This document shows positions 17,346 through 24,886 of a stretch of DNA of 42,795 bases, piece after piece. A program made the position numbers and the translations under genes. Source of the stretch: Deltaproteobacteria bacterium RBG_16_49_23 (GTDB lineage: Bacteria; Desulfobacterota; BSN033; UBA1163); contig MGQQ01000169.1 in assembly GCA_001798855.1 (NCBI GenBank), positions 1-42,795 on the forward strand, in the 5' to 3' direction. Position 1 is the stretch's first letter. Every line of letters begins with the position of its first letter. The notes below the pieces were generated by a model. The model ran no database searches, had not been told where the DNA came from, and saw only the letters and a program-made list of their open reading frames with translations.

Positions 17346-18113
17346 ATGGCTGAACTTCTCAGGACAGAGAAACTTAAAAAATATTTCGGTGTTGTCAGCG
17401 CCGCCGATCATATCGATTTATCGATCGATGCGGGGGCGCTCACTTCTATTATCGGCCCCAATGGCGCGGGGAAAACAACCTTCATCAATCTTCTCACGGG
17501 AAATATTCCGGTCGATTCGGGAAAGGTCTTTTTCAACAACGAAGAGATCACCCATCTCCCGACCCATAAGAGAGTAAAGAAGGGAATCTGCCGCTCCTTT
17601 CAGATCATGAATATCTTCCCCAAACTCTCGGTCTATGAAAATCTCCAGATTCCGGTCTTCTCCCTCTTAAATCGGAGCCTCCATTTTTTCAAACCGGTTT
17701 CTAGTCATGCCGATGTGAAGGAACGGGTTGATAAACTGCTCGGAGAGATCGGTCTTTTCGATAAGAAGGATCTTCCTGCAGGCACACTGTCCCATGGAGA
17801 TCAACGCCTCCTTGAGATTGCGCTGGCCATGGCTCCGGAGCCGAAGCTCCTCTTTCTCGATGAGCCTACGGCAGGAATGAACCCGGTGGAACGGGTGAAG
17901 GTCCTGGAAAATATCAGGCGATTGTCGCAGGAGAAACAATCCACCTTTGTGATCGTGGAACATGATATGGACATTGTCTTCGCTCTTTCGGATCGAATCG
18001 TCGTATTGCATCGAGGTCAAATCCTGGCAGACGGGTCTCCGGATCAGATTAAACAGAATGAAGATGTCCGCAAGGTCTACCTCGGGGAGGAAATTCTCTG
18101 GGAGAAAGTATGA
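17346..18113 (+). CDS. livG: Branched-chain-type ABC importer ATPase, LivG family
   Basis: This 255-residue ATPase has Walker A GPNGAGKTT, signature LSHGDQRLLEIALAM, Walker B LLFLDEPTAGMNP and H-loop VIVEHDMDIVF, all as expected for LivG. AGGTG six bases before the ATG serves as the ribosome site just past the inserted element. Its stop overlaps the livF start by 4 bases (ATGA). Confidence 0.94.
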   Translation: MAELLRTEKLKKYFGVVSAADHIDLSIDAGALTSIIGPNGAGKTTFINLLTGNIPVDSGKVFFNNEEITHLPTHKRVKKGICRSFQIMNIFPKLSVYENLQIPVFSLLNRSLHFFKPVSSHADVKERVDKLLGEIGLFDKKDLPAGTLSHGDQRLLEIALAMAPEPKLLFLDEPTAGMNPVERVKVLENIRRLSQEKQSTFVIVEHDMDIVFALSDRIVVLHRGQILADGSPDQIKQNEDVRKVYLGEEILWEKV

Positions 18114-18835
18114 TTTTAGAGCAGAGTGTATCTCTTCTTCATATCGACCGGATCAATACCTTTTATGGCCAGAGCCATGTCCTTCAAGATGTCTCCCTGG
18201 GCATTGACGAAAAGAAGGTGGTCTGCCTTTTGGGTCGAAACGGAGTGGGCAAAACAACCACCCTACGCTCCATTATGGGTCTCACCCCCCCGCGTTCCGG
18301 AAGCATTCTTTTTAATGGAAGAGAGATTGTTGGGAAACCTCCTTTCCGGATTGCCCAGCTCGGGATCGGTTATGTGCCGGATGATCGGAGAATCTTCCCG
18401 GACCTCACTCTCTACGAAAATCTCGAACTGGCCCGCAGATTGTCAAAGAAGGGAAAAACCCTCTGGACCTTCGAAAAAGTCTATGACCTCTTCCCTGTCT
18501 TCAGGGATCTAAGAGACCGGAAGGGAACCCAGCTGAGCGGAGGGGAACAGAAGATGCTGGCCATTGGACGGGCGCTGATGAAGAATCCCGACCTTCTCCT
18601 CCTGGATGAACCTTCCGAAGGTCTCGCCCCCCTCATCGTCCAAAATTTGGTTGAGGTAATCGGCCGTATCCGGAGCGAAGGCGTCACCATTCTCCTGGCG
18701 GATCAGAATCTTAAATTCTGCCGCAGGACCTCGGATCGGGGATACATCCTTGAAAAGGGCGTGGTCCAATACCAGTCCATGATGGAAGAGATCTGGCAGA
18801 ACGAAGAGATCGTAAAGAAATACCTCGTCGTGTAA
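18110..18835 (+). CDS. livF: Branched-chain-type ABC importer ATPase, LivF family
   Basis: This 241-residue ATPase has Walker A GRNGVGKTT, signature LSGGEQKMLAIGRALM and Walker B LLLLDEPSEGLAP. It ends the third importer operon and is convergent with the minus-strand restriction-modification genes that follow 100 bases later. Confidence 0.94.
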   Translation: MILEQSVSLLHIDRINTFYGQSHVLQDVSLGIDEKKVVCLLGRNGVGKTTTLRSIMGLTPPRSGSILFNGREIVGKPPFRIAQLGIGYVPDDRRIFPDLTLYENLELARRLSKKGKTLWTFEKVYDLFPVFRDLRDRKGTQLSGGEQKMLAIGRALMKNPDLLLLDEPSEGLAPLIVQNLVEVIGRIRSEGVTILLADQNLKFCRRTSDRGYILEKGVVQYQSMMEEIWQNEEIVKKYLVV

Positions 18836-18938
18836 AGGGATCAGGGCGATAGTATCAAAATAAAATGACTGAATATTTTCGATGCGGAATCGACAGAAAT
18901 CAGCGGCTGTGTTATTTGACATCGGCGGGATTGATTGG

Positions 18939-19139
18939 TTAAGCCATTTTCTGCTTCTTTCTCGAATCTTTCCTTTCAGGTCGCATGGCGCGTTTTGGTG
19001 GAAGCGAGATGAACATCTTGCCACTTTTAGTCTCTAACTCTTTGAGATCACGGTAGATAATATCTAAGTCGTAGTTAAATTGTTTCGCATAGGAATCACG
19101 AATATCACGTACTTCTTCAACAATTGGATCCTTCACCAT
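18939..19139 (-). CDS. Small hypothetical protein downstream of the methyltransferase
   Basis: This 66-residue, highly charged protein begins DPIVEEVRDIRDSYAKQFN and ends in a basic tail (RPERKDSRKKQK). I recall many short bacterial proteins with the same DPIVEEVR...FNYDL..I..DL pattern and no known function; some lie near toxin-antitoxin or mobile DNA. It starts 29 bases after the methyltransferase stop on the same strand, so it is probably the third gene of that operon. Ribosome site weak (GAGA). A role as an antitoxin-like or DNA-binding accessory is possible but not shown. Confidence 0.7.
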   Translation of the reverse strand: MVKDPIVEEVRDIRDSYAKQFNYDLDIIYRDLKELETKSGKMFISLPPKRAMRPERKDSRKKQKMA

Positions 19140-19168
19140 AGATTATTTCTCATATTATTCATTTTGAT

Positions 19169-20203
19169 TTAGATCTTGTCCCAATCGACAAAGCTAAGAG
19201 GCGCGGCGGATTTTCGCTGAGTCCCTCTTGAGCGATTTTTCTGACCGTCTTTTTTTATAATCCGCGTTACATATTCGGCTTCGGGTTCATGCACTGCGGG
19301 GGAACCGTCCATCCATGATAAATCTTTACCGATTACCAATTCTTCCATCGTTGCATGATGGGTGTTAGTCATTGGTATTAAGCGCATTTCAAAGCCATGA
19401 ATCCGGGCCATCCTTTTAACTTCCTCTGCATTATCATAGGTCATTAAAAAATCGCCCTTCAATGTCTCAACCAAGGTAAACAATTGCTCATGATCGAGAT
19501 CATAATGTTTATATAAACGTTTGCCGGCTTTCTTTCCTCCGGCAGTATATGGAGGGTCGATAAAAAAGACCGCAGCTCGATTTGTGGCAAATTCCCGCAT
19601 CACTTTCAGTCCATCGTCACATCGGAAGTCAATTCGATTAGCGATATGTTTCAGGTTCAAAAGTCTTTTCGCAAGGGTTCCGGGGTACCAGCGAGAATGA
19701 ATTCCCTTCCCATTCTCCCCGTATTTTAAGAATCCCGAACCTTTGGCGAGGATACCCCCATGAAATGTTCGATTCTTAAGAATCGTCTGGAATGCTTTCT
19801 CTCTTTGAGTGTTTGGCCTTTTCTTCAATTCCCGTATGACAGATTCTTTGGTCAGGTCAAAAGTAAGGACTCGATTAGCCAACCATTCGGCATCACCGCG
19901 AATGATGGATTTCCAGACAGCAGCGATCTCTTCGTCTAATTCAACCATAACTGCCTTTTCAACAAGATTCTCAAAGAGAGCAGTAAGGGTAATTATCCCT
20001 CCACCCGCAAAGGGCTCAACAAGGATACTTGGCTTTGGGTATTTATCCTCTAACCAGTGTCTGAATGTCGGCACAAACCACGTTTTTCCCCCGGGGTAGC
20101 GGAAAGGGCTTCGTTGTGGAACAGAGGCTACATTTACCGGCTTAGGTATTTCTAATTCACCGGATAGTCCAGGAAATAGGGACGATTGTCTCAATGCATG
20201 CAT
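19169..20203 (-). CDS. D12-class adenine-N6 DNA methyltransferase
   Basis: This 344-residue protein carries the alpha-class (Dam-like, D12) methyltransferase motifs: FRYPGGK at residues 34-40, the AdoMet-binding EPFAGGG at 63-69, and the catalytic DPPY at 216-219. A target-recognition region lies between about 100 and 210. It methylates adenine N6 and should protect the host from the linked endonuclease. The ATG follows the endonuclease stop by one base (TGA-G-ATG), so the two are translationally coupled. Length beyond Dam (about 280) is taken by N- and C-terminal extensions; the C-terminal end is basic. The target sequence is unknown. Confidence 0.92.
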   Translation of the reverse strand: MHALRQSSLFPGLSGELEIPKPVNVASVPQRSPFRYPGGKTWFVPTFRHWLEDKYPKPSILVEPFAGGGIITLTALFENLVEKAVMVELDEEIAAVWKSIIRGDAEWLANRVLTFDLTKESVIRELKKRPNTQREKAFQTILKNRTFHGGILAKGSGFLKYGENGKGIHSRWYPGTLAKRLLNLKHIANRIDFRCDDGLKVMREFATNRAAVFFIDPPYTAGGKKAGKRLYKHYDLDHEQLFTLVETLKGDFLMTYDNAEEVKRMARIHGFEMRLIPMTNTHHATMEELVIGKDLSWMDGSPAVHEPEAEYVTRIIKKDGQKNRSRGTQRKSAAPLSFVDWDKI

Positions 20204-20204
20204 C

Positions 20205-21092
20205 TCAGAATGGCCTCTCGATCGTTTTGTTCACCGGAGGAGTTTCTAACCGCTCATCCAGTTTTTCTTGAAGCAGTTTTATGAAGTCCTCCACTTTTCC
20301 TGGTGAGGCAGTGGTGATTGAGACAAGGGCTGGTTCGAATTCGGTGAAGACTTCGTCCACCTTCTTAAGGTAATATCTCCCCGGTCCTTTCCCTTTTGCT
20401 TTTATCAATTCCAAATCATAAATAAGCCATACAATATCAGCATCTGATTTTGCCACTTTCTTAAGAGGGGGCAAAGTACCAAAGAAACTCTTGTTAAGCG
20501 CTACAGCAATCTTCTTTTTCCAGCTGTGTAAAATTCCGCCTTTGAAAAGAAGTTGTGGGGCAAGTCTTTTCCGGGATGATGAAAGGTAATCAGGTCGAGG
20601 GTAGTTGGGTTCTTTAGACCAATCCATCGATGCCCGGGCTTTCGGGGCCTTCATAAAGAATTCAAATGGTTCACGTACATTCCCCGAGATGTATACCGCT
20701 TGAACTTCGAGCGCCCCGAAATCATATATCTTCCCCTTATCGTCATAGGCAACAAGCACAACATCAATATTCCCAGCGGACTTTCCTCGCGAGTCGTTCA
20801 AACGGACCTCGGTCAAGGAACTCCAGGTTGCATTACCCTTGAAAAAGAAGGAGGCAGCGTCATCGGTAATGATCCAGTCTTCGCGAAATCTGATGGGGCA
20901 GGTAATCACTGGATGAGTTTCATGATAAATGCTGCATACGCCCAAAGGATCTTTGGCTTTGTCTTTTGTACAATTCGGGACTTTATTGTTAAATCGGAAA
21001 AGGCGATGTGAGCGGTATCTATTGGCATTTTCAGATTGGTCGGTTGTTAAGTAACCGAAGACTTCTGCAAGCGGCTGTCCTGCATCGACCAT
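20205..21092 (-). CDS. NotI-like type II restriction endonuclease
   Basis: The 295-residue protein matches my recollection of the RE_NotI family: an N-terminal block VFGYLTTDQSENANRYR and NNKVPNCTKDKAKDPLGVCS, followed by a PD-(D/E)xK-type core with D110 and the E129-V-Q131 pair. NotI holds a structural iron with four N-terminal cysteines; here cysteines 41, 53 and 65 are clear and a fourth is not obvious. The ATG at 21092 is chosen because AAGAAGG lies 9 bases upstream; the ATG at 21101 abuts that site. It is followed directly by the adenine methyltransferase. NotI itself cuts GCGGCCGC, which has no A, so the target here must differ. Confidence 0.82.
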   Translation of the reverse strand: MVDAGQPLAEVFGYLTTDQSENANRYRSHRLFRFNNKVPNCTKDKAKDPLGVCSIYHETHPVITCPIRFREDWIITDDAASFFFKGNATWSSLTEVRLNDSRGKSAGNIDVVLVAYDDKGKIYDFGALEVQAVYISGNVREPFEFFMKAPKARASMDWSKEPNYPRPDYLSSSRKRLAPQLLFKGGILHSWKKKIAVALNKSFFGTLPPLKKVAKSDADIVWLIYDLELIKAKGKGPGRYYLKKVDEVFTEFEPALVSITTASPGKVEDFIKLLQEKLDERLETPPVNKTIERPF

Positions 21093-21173
21093 GTGACCCA
21101 TCCTTCTTGGATCAAGTATCTAACTTTGTATCTTTTAAATTCCAAAATAAAACTGTGATATTGATTTCCTTGA

Positions 21174-21202
21174 ATCTTATACTTGTCAACAGACTTTGTC
21201 AA
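21174..21202 (-). promoter_or_regulatory. Candidate promoter of the restriction-modification operon
   Basis: On the minus strand TTGACA (21202-21197) is followed by 17 bases and TAAGAT (21179-21174), about 80 bases before the endonuclease start. A second TTGACA overlaps the spacer. The region is AT-rich. No operator or controller gene is visible. Confidence 0.42.
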
Positions 21203-21283
21203 AGTAATTTTCATGGATTCATTAGACACCAGGCTGCTATTTATCTGAGTCATGTCAAATGGTTGTTGTTTCGAATATAAAAG

Positions 21284-21958
21284 TCATCCCGGGACACCCA
21301 GCTCCTTTTGGATCTGGGTGTAAGCTTCGGAGAGGTTTTCGGGGGTGACCTGGACCGGTGCGCTGAAACGGACCTTGATGGAATTGAAAGGCAAAGGGAT
21401 CCTCTTTCGATCCCAGCCTCTCAATTTAAAGAATCTTGCTACGGAGAATTCAATAGAGATGACCGGGACGCCGCTCTGGCGCGACATATGGAGGATACCT
21501 TTGTGGAGAACATAGGGAGGTCCGTATGGGCCGTCGGGTGCCAGAACGGTGGAGTAACCCTGCTTGAGGCACTCGACGATTTCATCTGCTGCCTCCCGTC
21601 CGGAATGGCCGGTTGACCCAAAGATGATTCTTTCCACTCCGACAAAACGGAGAAAGATATGCAAGTGTTTCATGAGCCAGCCGGGGTGCTCCATCCAGAC
21701 GTGATGAGCGTGTTTCATGAAAACGCAGAAATAAAGAGGGGTGAAGGTATGCCATATGCAGAAGATGTAGTTTGACCTTCCCTCCAGATGTTCTTGGCCG
21801 CTATACTCGATCCTGCTGGTATGGTGGACGAGAGCGGAATAGACGAAGAGTCCAAGAGCAATACTGTATGCATAAAACCAGTGGAGCGGCCGCAGCAGCG
21901 CCGGAACAGTGTCTACGCGGTATATGTTCAGGAAAGACTGAAAAACGGGATGAGGCAT
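21284..21958 (-). CDS. DUF374 lysophospholipid acyltransferase-like protein
   Basis: This 224-residue protein has a hydrophobic segment at about residues 20-45 and then the DUF374/LPLAT-like pattern: FCIWHTFTPLYF (an H-containing first motif), FGSTGHSGREA, and APDGPYGPPYVLHKGILHMS, the family core near residues 139-158. DUF374 proteins are thought to acylate lipid A or phospholipid precursors at the inner membrane. The length is typical. It is separated from the restriction operon by 191 bases, and I see no reason to link them. The start at 21958 has a weak ribosome site. Confidence 0.82.
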   Translation of the reverse strand: MPHPVFQSFLNIYRVDTVPALLRPLHWFYAYSIALGLFVYSALVHHTSRIEYSGQEHLEGRSNYIFCIWHTFTPLYFCVFMKHAHHVWMEHPGWLMKHLHIFLRFVGVERIIFGSTGHSGREAADEIVECLKQGYSTVLAPDGPYGPPYVLHKGILHMSRQSGVPVISIEFSVARFFKLRGWDRKRIPLPFNSIKVRFSAPVQVTPENLSEAYTQIQKELGVPG

Positions 21959-22044
21959 GAAACCTATTTTTATCAGAATGATCAGGATTATTCAAATGAA
22001 AAATCTATTTATCGGTTTAAAATAAACTTTTAAAATCCCTCCTC

Positions 22045-22067
22045 ACCTCCCTTTGCCAAAGGGAGGT
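22045..22067. repeat. Hairpin ACCTCCCTTT-GCC-AAAGGGAGGT
   Basis: A perfect 10-bp stem with a 3-base loop lies just upstream of the aminotransferase gene. The hairpin at 31155-31177 shares the CCCTTTG(G/C)CAAAGGG centre, so both belong to a dispersed palindrome family. Confidence 0.7.
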
Positions 22068-22081
22068 AAAACAATCCCTCC

Positions 22082-23473
22082 ATGAAAATTAAGATTGAAT
22101 CGGGGCGCTTCATTATGTTAAAGAACCTGATTAAAAATACCGAATGGAGAGGGATGATGAAAGAAGATGAACTTCACCTGATTCTTGCAAGAACCCACCG
22201 GGATTACATCAAGGGAGGAATCACCGTTATCACCAGGGGAGAAGGCGCCCGGGTCTATGACCGGGATGGCAAAGGCTATCTTGACCTGGTGGCTGGAATG
22301 ACCCGTCCGGTCCATGTCGGTTACGGCCGTGAAGAGATCGCCCGGGCGGCATATGAGCAGATGGTCCAGCTCTGTTACTATACGCCCATGCAGTTTGCCA
22401 ATGAGCCTGCCCTCAAGCTGTCCGAAGTCCTTTCGAATTTAACTCCCGGGAAATTGAGCTGGTTCTTTTTTGTCTCCAGTGGCTCCGAGGCAGTGGAATC
22501 AGCCATCAAATTGGCAAAACATTACCATTTCTATAGAGGAGACAGAAAACGTTATAAAATCATCTCCCGGCGGGGCGCCTATCACGGAGTCACGGGCGGA
22601 GCCTTAAATATTCTCGGCACAGTCCTTCCCATGCGGCAAATCATGGAGCCCCTTGCCCCCGGGACGATCTTTGTGGAATCCCCTTACTGCTACCGTTGCC
22701 CCCTCCGCCTTACCTATCCCGATTGCGAGATCGCCTGCGCTACGGACATTGAGCGGATCATCCAGTTCGAAGATCCCGAACAGATCTCTGCTTTCATCGG
22801 CGAACCGATTCAACAGGGATTCGGCGCCTATGCTCCTCCGAAAGAGTATTGGAAGATCATCCGGGAAATCTGCGACCGTTATGGAATTCTCCTCATCGAC
22901 GACGAGGTCATTTGCGGATTCGGCCGAACAGGCAGATGGTTTGGCATCGAACATTTTGACATCCAGCCCGATCTCATGACGATGGCAAAAGGGATCTCGA
23001 GCGGATATGTTCCGCTTGGAGCCGCCGGATGCACGGATGCGGTCATGGAACCGATCGAGATCTTCCAGCACCTCCATACCTATTCCAACCATCCTGTGGC
23101 CTGTGCCGCAGCCCTGAAAAATATCGAGATCATGCAGAGGGAAAATCTCATTGAAAATTCGCTGCGCATGGGGATCTATTTTCTCGAAGGGTTAAAAACG
23201 CTCGAGCATCACTCAACCGTCGGCGAAGTCAGGGGGACAGGGCTCTGGACAGCCATTGACTTCACTTCGGATAAGAAAAAGAGAGCCCCCTTCCCTGTTC
23301 AACGGGTCAACCGGCTGATTGAACGGGCCAAGAAGAAAGGATTGATGATCAAGACGATGGGACAGACCCTCGAGTTCGCTCCTCCACTCATCATCCGGAA
23401 GGAAGAAATTGATGAGGCCATACGGATATTGGATCAGTGCATTACGGAAGAGGAAAAAGAATTGAATCTGTAA
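22082..23473 (+). CDS. Class III PLP aminotransferase with four-cysteine insert
   Basis: This 463-residue enzyme is related to glutamate-1-semialdehyde and omega-aminotransferases. SSGSEAVESA at about 132-141 binds the cofactor phosphate, D273 (LIDDEVICGFGRTGR) contacts the pyridine nitrogen, and K303 (MAKGISSG) is the PLP lysine. Cysteines 203, 206, 215 and 219 give C-x2-C-x8-C-x3-C, identical in spacing to the enzyme at 5448. The first 25 residues look non-conserved; starts at 22115, 22154 or 22157 are possible, the last two behind GGAGAGGG. It lies upstream of the IclR gene with a 433-base gap, so it may be transcribed on its own. Substrate unknown. Confidence 0.92.
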   Translation: MKIKIESGRFIMLKNLIKNTEWRGMMKEDELHLILARTHRDYIKGGITVITRGEGARVYDRDGKGYLDLVAGMTRPVHVGYGREEIARAAYEQMVQLCYYTPMQFANEPALKLSEVLSNLTPGKLSWFFFVSSGSEAVESAIKLAKHYHFYRGDRKRYKIISRRGAYHGVTGGALNILGTVLPMRQIMEPLAPGTIFVESPYCYRCPLRLTYPDCEIACATDIERIIQFEDPEQISAFIGEPIQQGFGAYAPPKEYWKIIREICDRYGILLIDDEVICGFGRTGRWFGIEHFDIQPDLMTMAKGISSGYVPLGAAGCTDAVMEPIEIFQHLHTYSNHPVACAAALKNIEIMQRENLIENSLRMGIYFLEGLKTLEHHSTVGEVRGTGLWTAIDFTSDKKKRAPFPVQRVNRLIERAKKKGLMIKTMGQTLEFAPPLIIRKEEIDEAIRILDQCITEEEKELNL

Positions 23474-23589
23474 CAGGGCGCTCTTCCCCACTCAAACGTT
23501 CAAATGATCAATAACAATATCAAACATTGAGAAAATCTTTTTAATCATTTTTGGATTCTTCCTGCTTTAACACAGTCATTAATCTACCG

Positions 23590-23729
23590 ATCACCCTGAG
23601 GCCCTCGAAGGGTGAGGCATCGGACCATTCATGCTTCGACAAGCCTGTTCTGAGTAAACCTTTCACCCTTCGACAGGCTCAGGGCGAACGGTTTTTTTTA
23701 CGAATGTCCTGAGCAAAGTCGAAGGAAGG
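23590..23729. repeat. Dispersed CCCTTCGACAGGCTCAGGGCGAACGG-type repeats
   Basis: This part of the 433-base gap between the aminotransferase and iclR holds several arms of a common intergenic repeat: TCACCCTGAGGCCCTCGAAGG, CTTCGACAAGCC, CCCTTCGACAGGCTCAGGGC and TGTCCTGAGCAAAGTCGAAGG. The CTTCGACA..CTCAGG..CGAACGG unit also forms the core of elements B and C. The first 110 bases of the gap show nothing else recognisable; the end of the gap holds the iclR promoter and operator. Confidence 0.65.
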
Positions 23730-23819
23730 TCTCGGTACAAACGATTTCTCCAACTCAAAACCCTGAAGAATCTTAAATGGAACCTACCCCTCTCGAAAAA
23801 ACCTTCCGAAAAAAATCTC

Positions 23820-23848
23820 TTGACAGGGCATGAGGATTCCAGTAATAT
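23820..23848 (+). promoter_or_regulatory. Strong sigma-70-type promoter of iclR
   Basis: TTGACA at 23820-23825, a 17-base spacer and TAATAT at 23843-23848 form a good match, 59 bases upstream of the iclR GTG. Transcription would start near 23855 and run through the palindrome at 23870-23885. Confidence 0.6.
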
Positions 23849-23869
23849 TCGGGCAGTTTTTATAACACT

Positions 23870-23885
23870 GTTCTGTATATAGAAC
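23870..23885. promoter_or_regulatory. Candidate IclR operator GTTCT-N6-AGAAC
   Basis: The 16-base sequence GTTCTGTATATAGAAC has two perfect 5-bp half-sites. It lies between the predicted promoter and the start of the IclR-family gene. IclR regulators bind short imperfect palindromes near their own promoters, so autoregulation is likely. I found no second copy elsewhere in the window by eye. Confidence 0.5.
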
Positions 23886-23906
23886 TTCCCTTGAGGTTAC
23901 TATCCT

Positions 23907-24758
23907 GTGAGCAGCCTTCCCCGGGAGAAAAAGAAAACGAGCAAGAAGAAATCCTCTTACAAGCCCATTGTTCCGGCCGTGGATCAGGCCTCCCGGATCC
24001 TTCTCTGTTTGAGTAAAAATTCCAATTTCAAGATGGGGCTGACCGAGATCTCCAGAGAAGTCGGGATTCATAAAAGCAAAGGCTTCTCCATCCTCAACAC
24101 CCTTAGCCAGTTTGGATTTGCGGAAAAAGATCTCCAGACCAAAACTTACTCGCTCGGTCCCGGTCTCCTTTCCCTATCACGGCATGTTTTAGATAACATT
24201 CGTTATCCGGAAGTGGTCGCTCCCTTTCTCCAGCGCCTCGCTGTTGAAACGAATGGAACGGCTATCTTCGGATTGATAAATGGCGAACATGTCATCGTGG
24301 TCGGCAAACATGAAGGAAATCAGAATATAGGGTTTACTGTTCGGCTTGGGCACCAGTTTCATATCACTCTGGGCGCCCACGGGAAATCCATTTTAGCTTT
24401 CATGCCTGAGACTGAAAGGGAAAAAATACTGTCTCGAAAGAAGGTCTTCTTCTATTTGGACCCATCCCGCGTGGATAGGGAGTTTCTGAAGGAAGAGCTG
24501 GCGAGATGCAGAGCTCTTGGATATTCGCAAGATATTGGGAACATCACTCCTGGAGCCAATGTGGTCAGCGCTCCCTTGTTCGCGAACCATGAGAAATTGA
24601 TTGGCTGCCTCATCCTCATCGGAACCTTTCCGGAGAAGAGAATTCAGGAATACGGACCAAAGGTGGCCGATATGGCTTTCCAAATCTCACAAAAACTCGG
24701 CGCTAATGTTGAAAACATTTACCCCGTTAGAAAGCCCCACTGCTTGCAGCGGGGATGA
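23907..24758 (+). CDS. IclR-family transcriptional regulator
   Basis: The 283-residue protein has a basic N-terminal tail, a winged helix-turn-helix at about residues 25-85 (LTEISREVGIHKSKGFSILN) and the IclR effector-binding domain after it (TVRLGHQFHITLGAHGKSIL, then DIGNITPGANVVSAPLF). The start is GTG at 23907. The ligand is usually a small organic acid. The gene lies just upstream of the CoA ligase and molybdoenzyme genes, so it probably controls them. Its last 12 or so codons run into the palindromic element at 24721, so the tail PVRKPHCLQRG looks acquired rather than ancestral. Confidence 0.92.
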   Translation: MSSLPREKKKTSKKKSSYKPIVPAVDQASRILLCLSKNSNFKMGLTEISREVGIHKSKGFSILNTLSQFGFAEKDLQTKTYSLGPGLLSLSRHVLDNIRYPEVVAPFLQRLAVETNGTAIFGLINGEHVIVVGKHEGNQNIGFTVRLGHQFHITLGAHGKSILAFMPETEREKILSRKKVFFYLDPSRVDREFLKEELARCRALGYSQDIGNITPGANVVSAPLFANHEKLIGCLILIGTFPEKRIQEYGPKVADMAFQISQKLGANVENIYPVRKPHCLQRG

Positions 24759-24844
24759 AGATTCAATTTCGTTCAGAGTGAACAAGGGGGTTAACCCCTC
24801 GTGTGAGTCGGTCCTTTAAAAGGCCGAAGGCTTTCTAACGGGGT
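24721..24844. repeat. Palindromic element with 16-bp perfect terminal repeats
   Basis: ACCCCGTTAGAAAGCC (24721-24736) is exactly repeated inverted as GGCTTTCTAACGGGGT (24829-24844). The inside has a stem CCCCACTGC/GCAGCGGGG (one mismatch) near the left end and GGGGGTTAACCCC in the middle. It begins inside the iclR reading frame and supplies its stop codon. The related short element at 4099-4140 shares the ends. The length of 124 bp and perfect ends suggest a recently active non-autonomous element or a structured RNA repeat. Confidence 0.82.
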
Positions 24845-24886
24845 TTACCCAAAACAATCGAGAAACGCAGGGAAATAGGAGGGATA

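Noticed and set aside
21047-21253. 68-codon minus-strand frame upstream of the endonuclease
   Set aside because: It overlaps the endonuclease start in another frame, covers the promoter region, and has no recognisable family or ribosome site; a controller protein was considered but no helix-turn-helix is seen.
23590-23729. CRISPR-like array
   Set aside because: The units are inverted and irregularly spaced, with no constant repeat and spacer length.
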